Shown here: positions 12,047 through 23,200 of the stretch, in pieces
Position numbering within the stretch: position 1 is the stretch's first letter
Layout of the letters: each line of letters opens with the position of its first letter
Assembly: GCA_037074765.1 (NCBI GenBank)
Contig: JBAMDO010000189.1
Coordinates: forward strand, 1 to 64,000
Source of the DNA: Mansonella perstans
Lineage: Eukaryota; Nematoda; Chromadorea; Rhabditida; Onchocercidae
Reading direction: 5' to 3'
Length of the DNA: 64,000 nt
Program-made: the position numbers and the translations under genes
The notes under the pieces: model-generated
Database searches by the model: none
The model's input: the letters and a program-made list of their open reading frames with translations, nothing else
Told to the model about the DNA's origin: nothing

Positions 12047-14184
12047 TGGCTCATTACCCGTAATCTATAATATTCAAATATTTATCGTAGGAATTCTGTG
12101 AAATGGATGAATGAACAATACTACAACAGCATTGATATGGCCTGAAAAGTAATGCACATTACTGTAGCAATTCCAGCGAATCCACTGCAATCCTTATCAT
12201 TCCCGTAACCAATACAAAGATATTGTATAGTATTCTTTAACCAATAATCAAGGAGAGCAGAAAAAAATATACATCAGCGATACTAATTCTAAAAATTCTT
12301 TTTACATCAACAATCTATTAGATATCCCTTTTGTTATTAAAAATTGATGATACATTTCAGGCCTTTATAATGCTTCAATTGTGGTACTTTTAAATATCAA
12401 TTTATATCAAAATGGCTATATAATCAATGCTTCTATCCTAAATTACAACTGTCAACAGTAAATATTTTGGTTTGAACTATGTGAAATTTACGATGTCAAC
12501 GATACTGTATCATAACTAGTATAGTAGATATGACATAATGACATTATATAATGAGAACAAGAAATCTGAACTATGAGAATCTGATTTTAAAGTTTATGTG
12601 GATATTTTAACATGAATAATGCCAGAAAGTTTAACTTTCGGGAAGGTCAAAAGTTCAAGATGCCAATTTATCTCCGATTTTTCCCTAACTGGCATACATA
12701 GAAAAAACAAGCCATACAAATCTACACTAGCCAATAAACAGAACCTTTAGCTCGTCAGCATAAACAATATTTAACAGTACGTCACTGTCAGCTTATAACG
12801 GTGCCAACAATTAGACTTCCCATAGGCTATTTCGTTAGGTGGTGGTTAGGATTTCTGTTTTCGTTTTATTTCGAATAATATTTGTTTAGCTTAATTATAA
12901 ATATATAAAGTATGAGGTGGAAAAACTTAATAAAATATCTTTTAGATTTTATTCCAGAATTATCACAACAAAATATTAGAACGATGAATGAATGAATTAG
13001 CAATAGAGAATTTTGTTAAGTCTTTTGCATTAATGTATTTTGTATGTCATATATATATGTATTATTTCGTTATTTAAATAGTATTTAATTTTCTTTCACT
13101 TTTGAATTTCATAAAAGTAACAATTAATCATTGAAATTAATCCAAAAAAAAAACTAAATGTGAATTTTAAACTATGATCCAATGAGAGTAGCATAATGAG
13201 GTTGCGGTGGAAAAAGAATGCTAGGTTTGTTGGTGCGTGGGTGGCGGGGTAAAGTTGTGCTTGGGTTTGTTGAATTTATCTTTATTGGAGGAGGAGTTGA
13301 GAGCGATAGGTAATTAATTATTAAGTAGTAAGTGTAAAATGATAAGGTGACAAGTGATAAGAGTGAAATTTGATAACATATAAGGAACATTATGTTACCG
13401 TAATATTTGTGACTTTTATTCTTGGGGATAAATGGATGATTTCCTTTTGCAGTGTTCTAAATAGTAGTCTAAGGTTCATGACGAAAGATGATGATAAATG
13501 ATAAGCTATTGACAAATAAAAAAGTGATCAATTTTATATGAGCAGGATATAAGTTATAAAAATGTTATACTGTTGATAATTGATTTCAATTGATAAGATT
13601 GATAGATAAATTTGATAGTTTTGTTTTATACTTTCCAATGCTTTTAGTTGATAAATCAGAATTACTGAGTAATTTGTGACAATTCATTTATTTGAGTTAC
13701 TCCATGAAGTTATCAAGTGATCAGAAAATTAAATGATAGGTAATTCGTAGTATTTTTCATTAATATGCGAAATTTTTGAATATTTAACAAGTAATCAGCA
13801 TTAAATTTGCTGGAATGTTTGTTAGATACTAAAATACCTTTGCTGTTAGATATTTACAAAAAATATACTACTCTTTAGTGTTTATCAACAATATACGTTT
13901 AATCTGTAAATGATTAGTTGCAGATCATTAAGCAGTGTCACTGAGTAATGTGCATTAGTAGTGGGTATGACATATAATAAGTGATAAAAACACAATGATC
14001 TGAGCTTTGATATTGCCTTTTGTTATCTTATTTTAGTATGTGTACTACTGAGAATTCATAATGTAAGTCGTTTTTATTGATTTCCGGATCTTTCCCATGG
14101 TCAAAATTATTTCTACTTGGAACTATGCATTGCTAATTTTTGTATATTCAGAAAATACAACATTTGTGATAGAAATTGAAGGGA
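12047..14184. promoter_or_regulatory. Divergent promoter region between dnj-20 and eif-3.B
   Basis: This 2.1-kb gap separates two genes transcribed away from each other, so it must carry both promoters. No core element is definable. The eif-3.B side, about 13270-14030, is dense in WGATAR-type sites: TGATAA/TGATAG/AGATAA on either strand, about 17 by eye. The dnj-20 side has no comparable feature. An in-gap minus ORF (13172-13390) rich in Pro/Thr/Ser has no support as a gene. Confidence 0.5.
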
Positions 14185-17100
14185 ATGGTGGCGGCAGATC
14201 CGATATTAGATGAGAATGCTGCTGCAGAGGAACCTTCCTTTTCAGATAGCGAATATGGCTTTGAAGAAACTGCAACTGATGAAGGTATAACATAATTGTT
14301 TTATTTGTAAAGAAATTGGTAGTTTAGGAGGAGGATTCGTCTTTTGTATAGTTGTGTTTTGAAAAATGGAAAAATATGAAATTTATATGAAAAGGTCATT
14401 GTGGATAGTAAAAATCCCTTTAATAGTTCCTCCTCTTCATATCTGTTTTTTATTTGAAATGACAGTTGGAAAATATTTTGAAAATTTTAGAATTAGTTGG
14501 TGATGTATTACGAAAGAAGCCATCTTTAAGTGAATACGATCACTGTTGCATAATAATATCCGGCATTCCAATAGTCGGTGAAAATCGTTTACCTAAACTG
14601 AAGAATGTACTGGGGAAAATTTTCGGCCGGATTCATCCAGAATACAACGATTTTTATCCAGTTGATGATAAGGGCTCTACAAAGGTATGTTGTGGCAAAT
14701 ATTTCAATGATATTAAATCGATTGGTCAAAGAAAACTGATCAAAATTAATTTTTAAAACTGGTGAAATTTATGCAAAATAATGATTTAAGAAACACGATT
14801 TTGTGACAACAAAATGATGTCTTTTCTTAAATGGTCGATTTCCTACGTAGGTGGTATAAGCAGAATTTCTTGAAAAATTCGTGGTGTTTTTTGTTTTTGT
14901 AGTAATGTCAAGCGTCCAATGAATGATTTTAATTCACATTTAGAGTAAAGAAAAAGTGCTTTGACCATCTGAATTAATTCTCAGTTCCAACCCATTTTCT
15001 AGCAAATTATTTACAAAAACTAATTCTTTTTACAAATTACAATATATGATAGGCAAACTGATGAATGTGAAATGTTTAAAAGTATAGAGCGGAAATTGTT
15101 AAGTGATGCAGTATTCATGATTTTAAATCAAAGTTCTACTGGGCAATTTTCGATTATTTTAAATTGTGGTGTATTGTAGGGATACTGTTTTGTGGAATAT
15201 CCTAGCAGTGAAATAGCAGAGAATGCTACGGCAATATTGCATGGTTATCTGCTCGACAAAAACCACACTTTTTCGGCTAATTTATTTAATGATTTGAATA
15301 AATTCGAAAAACCGGATGAAAATTGGAAACCACCGGAACCGCGGCCGTATAACAACATTGTATTGTTTTTGTCATTTTTTCTGTTTTATTTAGAAGGGCA
15401 AAAATTTATGGTTAGGATTTTTTTTAATTATAGTTTTTAAATGGAATCTGTTTTCAGGGTGATTTATGGTCTTGGTTACAAAACGAGAAATGTTACGATC
15501 AATTTGCTGTCCATTATGAGCGTGATGCACAAGGTTCTAAATATGGTACGGCATCGCCGTTTGTCGGAGTTTATGAATATCAGAAAGGACAAGATCCTGT
15601 AGCCGTCACGGAACGACACGTTTGTTTTCGATAACTTTGTTTTCAATTTCAAAAAATGAAAGATGCTCAGGTTTTATTTGACTGTTGAATTAAGTTTCAA
15701 CTGCATGGATCCTTCATTGCTGCAATAATTGGCGGAATTAATTGAAGCAGAGTTTTTTTTTTTCAGTATTGGACTGAGACAGTATTCAGGTGGTCTCCCA
15801 ATGGTACTTTCTTTGTGAGCGTTCATCGTATGGGTATCGCGTTATGGGCAGGGGCTAACTTCGAACGTTTTGCTCGTTATTCACATGAGAATGTCGTTAT
15901 GATCGATTTTTCGCCGTGTGAAAGGTAAACAGTGAAAAATTTTTCCGAACGTTTGCTGTGAAAAAAGTAGGTTTGTTTTGGATAGTGACCAAGAAATTTT
16001 GTACCTGAGTGTTGATTTGGCCTTTTTTCCAAGAGGAAAATATTGGTTTTCTCTAAGCGGAACTATTTGTTTAATAACGAAGTCGGTATCGAGAGTGTGA
16101 TAGTGATCGTGATTTGAGTTTTTTCAGCTATAATGGAAGGGGGATGATTGCATCGTTAGATCACAAAAACGATAACTGAAAATGGCTGACATTTAAATAT
16201 TTTTCTTATAGATTTCTTGTTACTTACTCATTACCGGAAAATCGATGGGCCGATGATACTAATTCTTTACGTATATTTGACACTATGAATGGAGAAATGC
16301 GACGCGGTTTTTCGTTGCTTAGCCAAGAAGGATCCAATGAATTACCCTGCTGGCCATATTTTCAGTATATTTTGATATATTAGCATTTCTTATATGCGAA
16401 TTTTTCCTCGTTGTATCCCTTCCGAATTCAAGCGACTTTATTTTTAAAGAATTTTTGGTGCATCCACCGCTATGAAATATCCTGATAAGTATTCACCCTG
16501 AAATAAGCCGTAATATCTTAAACTGTATGATTACTTTCCATTAATCGATATTCGATCTGCACTGACAGTTCACTGTATAGAATGATTCGTGCCCATTATA
16601 GGGAAGAGGGATTGTCACATATAACATAAAGATCGAAAGTTATATTTCGTTTTTATAGATGGTCGGCAGATACCCAAGCTTTAGGATCAGATGAAACATA
16701 TTTGGCTTGTCCAGAAGCGAATGGATATGTAGCATGTCCGAAACCGGGTGGTAATGGAATCAATGTTTATGAAACAAAGAATTTCACGTTACTAGACAAG
16801 AAGCATATAGCAATTGAAGGTTTAAGAATTTTCCGTTGGTCACCAACACGTCCCATTCTCGCATATTATTGTGATGAACGTGTAAGTATTTTCTTGTACT
16901 GTTTGAAGGATGCAATAATTTTACACTGATTTGTTTTTGCTTAATAACTATGGGATTATAATTGACAAAAGGAATTAAGACATCAGATAATGCGCCAGCA
17001 GAAATTGGTTTAATGGAAATTCCATCGAAAAAGAAGCTTCGTGCGCAGCGAATATTTTCTGTATCGGAGGCAGAACTATTCTGGAATAAAAATGGGGATC

Positions 17101-19339
17101 GATTAGCCGCACATACAGAACGTTATCAAAAGAAAAATATTAAGACATCCGCAAGTGGAGCTGTAGAAGAAATTAAGTATACGGTACGTTGATTTCGTAA
17201 CAGCATCCTTACTCTTAATATTTTGATTTAATTTAAGAATTTCAATTTGGGCATTTCACTTGCAAATCAACTTTTTTCATTCAGATTTTAATTATCTTTT
17301 TCAAGCTTTTCAAAATGACTTTATTTAGAAGAGAAGATAAAAAGATTTTATGGAAGCCCGAAAGCCTTGAAATTTTTAAAAATCTGGCATATCGTGGAAG
17401 AAGGAGAGAATTATATGAGTTAGAAATAATTTAAATGGATCGCGTATGTATAATTTGTTATTTACAGAATCCGACTTCACACATAGAAATTTTCGATGCA
17501 CGAGGGAAAGATATCTCGGTACTTTCGATGCTCCTCTCAGAAACGTTTATAGCATTTGACTGGGAACCATCCGGTAAGGCATTTTTTTTTTTCATTTCTA
17601 CAACAGTCGAAAATCCGAAATGATCGATTATTTAGCTGAGTAATTAATATGTTCTATTACTTCCTATTATTTTTTTTCTCTTCTCTTTCCGTGTCTCTCT
17701 CCCTCTCTCTTTCTCTCTCTTTATACATGTGATCGTATACTAATTACTATGCTAAATAATTAATCATATATATATATATAACTTTGATGCGTTGATACGT
17801 ATATCGATTAAAAAAAAAAAAATTGTGATTGGCATGTTATAGATGTTATTTTAAAGGAGAACCAAAGTGGCAGTTATCGCTGTCTTTTACAGTTATTGGA
17901 AGTACGGACTAATTCTGAATGATCATTATTTTAGGTGATAAATTTTGTGTGCTTGTGGGATCACAGCATAAATCGACTCCTCTTATATATTACTTGGATA
18001 CAACTAAGCATGCACCCCAACTAATATCGAAGTTTGAACCGATGGAACGCTTCAGCGATGTTCTTTGGGCGCCAGCCGGTGGATGGCTTGTTGTCTTTTC
18101 GGCTGGTACAGCATCAGGCAGCATAATGTTTATTGATAGCAATGGAACGCAACCAACTCGCACCAATTTAGTTGAATATCCCGGTTTCAATAAGGTTTGT
18201 CTTGTGGTGTAAATGTAAAGAACTGAATTGAGTTTTTTTTTTTGGTAGTTTATCTAGGGATGACGAAGATGAAAAGAATCTTTGGCACAAGGAGAACATC
18301 ATTTGATGGAGTACGACGGAAATACATTTCTTCATAATGTTAATCATAAATTTAAGGGAAGTTGGGATCCCACAGGACGATATTTCACAGCAGCATGTAC
18401 AATCGGTGGTGGGAAAGGTGATACAGGTTATCGTATCTACACTTTCCAAGGACGAGAACTATATAGAAAGCCATTGGATCGGCTAATGCAATTCAAATGG
18501 AGGCCACGTCTGCCGGTTAAATTACCTGAAGGAACTATTAAGGTTCTTTTTTCTTTTTTTTTTTTTTTTGAAAAAAACGTTTCACTATGCATCCTAAATC
18601 TTTAAATCGCTCAATAACGATGGAAATATTTGAACTGTGATACTGATCGAACAAATTATTACTGACATTTAGACACTCTGTTGTATTGGTGTTGTGAAAT
18701 GGTATGAATGATAATGATGATTGTTTTGCAGATGATTAGGAAAAATTTGAAAACTACATCAGCTAAATTTGAAGAAGAAGATAAAATGGAACGTGGCAGA
18801 GCAACAAAGGTTTGCGTTTATTCTCTTGTTGTCTTGCAATTTGCACTTCTTTTTTGAAAACATATTTGATTGGGTGATGTATGTATGCGTATATTCAGGA
18901 AGTAAGTGAAAAACGCAAGAAAGTTATGGCCATTTTTGTGCAGATTCGTAATGCTTGCACAAAAAAATTAGCAGAAGAAGCAGAGTTACGCTCACAGCTG
19001 AGAGGTTTTTTTTTTTTTTTAAACCGTTTACATATAATTTATTTTGTTGGAGAAATTATGTGAAAAATTTTGGAAATTTAGAGTGAATTTCTAAAACCAT
19101 GAGCAAATTGGAAAACATAAAATGCATGGTGGTTCCTATTGCTTCCTAGATATAACATTAACAATCTTTTCATGGTGTTTGTTACTTTTACTAGTAAAAC
19201 GAACCAAAATGATGTGATTACAGGTGGCTTAGATCTCTTAAAAGCAGACAGTGAAGCAGACCTGGTGGAAGAAACTATTACGGTGCCTTTAACTACGGAA
19301 AAAGTAAAACTACAAGAAGTAACAATACCTGAGGAGTAA
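14185..19339 (+). CDS. eif-3.B: Translation initiation factor eIF3 subunit b
   Basis: Fourteen exons: 14185-14284, 14491-14684, 15180-15359, 15458-15619, 15767-15924, 16212-16364, 16659-16881, 16980-17183, 17468-17573, 17935-18194, 18357-18542, 18732-18809, 18899-19004, 19224-19339. They encode about 741 residues, normal for metazoan eIF3b. An acidic N-terminus is followed by an RRM (CCIIISGIP near the start; GYCFVEYPS later), then a beta-propeller with [41 protein letters not shown] and [10 protein letters not shown]. The C-terminal region has the family's [14 protein letters not shown] and FKWRPRLP blocks and a charged helix. Known role: scaffold of the eIF3 complex on the 40S subunit. The exon 11 boundary is the least certain: I used TTTAAG at 18356 because it aligns EYPGFNK directly to GSWDPTGRY, whereas an upstream in-frame stretch (18282-18356) has no phase-compatible acceptor. 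ATG follows an acceptor at 14151 by 33 nt. Confidence 0.94.
17690..17785. repeat. CT and TA microsatellites in an eif-3.B intron
   Basis: A (CT)n/(TC)n run around 17691-17722 and a (TA)n run around 17768-17781, both within the intron before the 17935 exon. Confidence 0.85.
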
Positions 19340-20218
19340 GGAGAGAAAGACAGAGAATTTTGTTATTCAACGGGAATTAGTTACTGATTTTCCTGCTTCT
19401 TATTTTGGACAGATGTTCTCTCACTTTTCTTTTTCAAATTTTCCTATTATTTTCCCGGTATTCACCACTCTAGTCACAATTCATTGATTATTATGATTTG
19501 TGCATACCGCCGCCGCGTTCAAAGGTATGTAAAACAGTGCTTTTTCAAGTTGTATTATTTGCCTTTACGAACCTCTCTCTCTGTTGTGTTGTGTTGTGTT
19601 TCGCTGGCAGTTTTTGAAGTTATGGATATTAAAAAACGACATGACGATTTAAAACATTTCGGCCCAGTGGGAACCAGGAATCGAGAGATTATGAATGATA
19701 CACAATACAAGGCACTTGTGTTGTATGAGAATACCATCAAAAATATTTGATGAGCTACTACTGTTGTCTCGCACCATAAAACTACTAATAGCGGTCAAAT
19801 ATGGCAGTTTGACCGAAAATACAATTCACAGAGAATCACTTTCCATGAGAATCAAATTGGCTATCTAGCAAAATACAAAAAGTATGGAACAAAATGAAAA
19901 AGTCACAAAATTTAAAAATACTTTCTCCAGGTCACAAGTAAAGTATACAAAGTAAAATAGCAAAGTAAAGGCACACGAAGACAAATGGTGGTGCAGGACA
20001 ATGTTAGGAATTTTTGTTCAGATATAAATACTCTGAGAATTCTTGTAAATCTGAGAAGTCTTGCATTATTTAAGTTCTACATTACCAGAATATGGCTCAT
20101 CAAAAAGAATCGGCATTATGTTATTGTCTGGTTATAAAAAAAGCTCAACAAATTAATTTTGGAAGGACAGAGATCATCATATGGGGCAAATGGCAAATGA
20201 CTCATTAGAGAATATCAT
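19340..20218. other. Convergent intergenic region with an extra small ORF/exon
   Basis: Between the 3' ends of eif-3.B (+) and npp-6 (-). It contains a candidate exon at 19611-19750 described separately. The rest is AT-rich with no gene visible. Confidence 0.55.
19611..19750 (+). CDS. Candidate alternative last exon of eif-3.B or small separate gene
   Basis: A pyrimidine/GT-rich tract ends in GCTGGCAG at 19610. It is followed by 45 open codons to TGA, including MDIKKRHDDLKHF and GTRNREIMNDTQYKALVLYE, with charged, protein-like composition. The first two bases (TT) complete the phase-1 codon left by the eif-3.B exon ending at 19004, so the exon could replace the normal last exon (19224-19339). 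Alternatively ATG at 19622, 11 nt after the acceptor, could start a 42-residue protein on a trans-spliced downstream message. I do not recognise the sequence. Confidence 0.35.
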
Positions 20219-23200
20219 CTACTGTCTTGCAAAGGATGCAATACGTTCGAAATATCTCTCTACACAATCTTTCAGCTCTTTTGCATCCTGCAATTATCAA
20301 GCATGACATTATTAGAAAATGACAGTTAATTAATGTGATTCGTTTCCTAATAAAATCTCTCTACCTTCACATACTTCATTTTTTCATGCTTATAAATTGG
20401 AACACTTTCTGTCTTCTATTACAGTAATACTGATTTCATGTTTTTAAATAACTAATGTTCAACTTGTTTAAAAGCAACTAAATATGAATATTACGATTTC
20501 ATATCTTATTTAAATAACATGAAATCAACATTACTGTACACTGACAGTGTGAATGAAATAAAGAATGTAAGGGATTTCAACAACTTACTTCTTTTAAACT
20601 TGCATCATCTTTTTTACTGATTAACCATAACACCCAATCAATTTCTACAGCGGGTATTGAACATTGTGAGGTCCGAGATATTATTTTTTTCGTTTCCAAA
20701 ATTACCTTCTTCTTGAGTGTTTCACACGCTAGATGAAGATGATCAAACATTATCAGCAAGTAGGCATACTGTGCTGCACATCGATCCTGAAACATAGAAC
20801 GAGATGGAATCGAGTGCAGTATCGAATACTATAGCATGAAATTAATAATAATCTAATTACTGCTACTTAACACCATACTTCAGGATATGATACCTCATAA
20901 CAATTTGTTAACCACGGAGGTATGTGCCATTGATGCTGAAGAAATACATAGGTCACTGTCCACAACACTTTGAAATCTTCTGGACAGCTTCTCATAGCTA
21001 CTTCCACATATCCTCGTAAAATTGCCCAGTGTCGTTCCCGTAAACTAAAAATACTGATTTTCAAAACTAATGCACAAGATGATTCGTCAGGAAAATTACA
21101 AAATACTTTAATCAACAAATAATACGATATATCAGCATGTGATGACTAAGATCATGATCTTAGTAAGAAGTTGAAGAGACCTCGGTATTTTCCTCACGAA
21201 CTTTTGATTTTTTGCCACCCACTGTAGTTCACCCTTCGGTGGTTTCGCATCCAAATGAATACATTCTGTAGTAACCGCCTTTAGAAGTGGATATGGTTTT
21301 AAATCGAAAACTCTGAAAGATAAAAGCATTAAAGTTAAAAAGACATATATATGTGTATAGCTAGAAAAATATAAGATAGAAAAACAAATTCTTACTTGCT
21401 CACTTCCCAGGCAAAGTCAAAGAATTTTTTCTGAATGAGTTGCTCGAAAATTTCTTCAAGATTGATAGGTGGTGGAATGGATTTCTTCTCTTTTGAATTG
21501 TAATTCGCATCGAATAGTACCAGCCGAGCTGATGATAACAGCGCTCTCTATAAATAACAGTAATTTGTGATATTCGTTTTACTTTCTTTACAACACCTGC
21601 AAACAATCTCTGCAATCATAGCACATCTCGTATAAATTCCGCCAAAATGAAACCTTTGAAATATCATTTAGCGTCCAAATGATCAGAGCATTTTTTCCCA
21701 TTTTCGGCTCAATCTTCTTTCGTTGATCATCTGTTTTTTCGATTTGTTCCACTAGATTCTTACTCTTTCCCTTAAATTTTTTTTTTTTTTTTAAATGGGG
21801 TTATTAATAAATTCCAAAACTTTCGATTTAAACTGTTTTTTTTTAGAAAGGATATCTAACCCCGCAAATTTTTTTAGGAAAATAAACGTAAAAAATGAAT
21901 TAAAGCTACCAATGACGCTGGGAGCGTGAGGAATTGATCAGCTTCTGGTAGTAACGAAAGCAAACTGACAACAATGCTAAGAGCACGACTACGACGAGAT
22001 AATACGCTTCGATTCTGTAATTCCGATTGCAAACGAAACGAATATTCGAGCATTATTAGTGCTGCTGCAAAAATTAAGCTACTACAAAAAGATAGCATCA
22101 AAATTTATAACCACAGATATAGGGGGTTACAGGATAGATCATTTTCATAATATCTGAAGAATAATATTCACTGTTAAAACCATCTGGGCTTTCAGTCAGC
22201 GCTGTGTAAGGAGTGTTCAATATGACTCTGCACTAGTCATTGAACGAGATTCGTAATATATGATAATTATGTTAATCTGCTTATCAATCCATAGTTTAGA
22301 GTGATACCTCGCTGAAAAAGATCTCGTTTGACATGAAATGCATAGATCAGTTCGTAGAAATAACCTTCTTTACTGATATCTGAAGTGCGAGCGTTCGCTT
22401 TCAAAATATTGATCACCTTAAAGAATTAGAAATTATTAAGTATAATGCAAACTGCCTTCAATTTAGAAAAAAAAATTTCAACTTAGAAAGCAGTAATCCA
22501 ATTCAATTACGATGATTCTGCTTCTTGAGCTTATTATTCCTTCCGAACGAAAACCAAAACTGCAATTTACTCTCTATCGAATATTAGTGAAAGAATTTCC
22601 TTCCTTCCATGCTCTTTTTTCCCTGTCTTTTTTAAGATCACAACTCTTGTAACATTCTCTCAAAAGAAAAACGTACAACACAAACCTGTTGTTCCATATT
22701 TTGGTAATTTAAGTCGACAATCACTGCATTTTTTTTTTGCTCTATTAATTTCGCTAGGAATTCTCTTAGACATATTCGACGATTTTCCGGAACTGGATTA
22801 GAGAGAACAGTATTGAGGGCATCTTCATATCGTTCCGTGATAAGTTCGAATTTAAAAACAGACGTATACAATCCGGGCTAAAATTGAAATTCTACATCGG
22901 AATAAAAGATTGTGACATTTTTGAAGATTCCAAAGAGAATATATTACCAAAACTTTGGAGTGTAAATGACTGTTTTGCAATGCTTCTTTCAAGGCACGTC
23001 TTGACAAATAAACTAGCTGCTCATGAAAACTGTGCATCTCCATGACCGCCATAATCTGAAAAATTTATTAATGTATCTTAATTTTGAATGGCCAACTAAA
23101 AATAAACCACCTGTTCACCCAAAATTTTGGATAAGTGTCAGGCAATAATTTTTTTTATTAGTGAACTACCACAATGATATTCAAAATCACCTTTAAGAAA

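Noticed and set aside
13172..13390. Pro/Thr/Ser-rich minus ORF in the dnj-20/eif-3.B gap
   Set aside because: Low-complexity composition from GT-rich sequence, no exon neighbours, located in a promoter region.
18282..18356. In-frame ORF stretch ([19 protein letters not shown]) directly upstream of an eif-3.B exon, as extra coding sequence
   Set aside because: It cannot be reached in phase from the previous exon (donor after FNK at 18194). Skipping to the acceptor at 18356 aligns [16 protein letters not shown] to the family without a gap.
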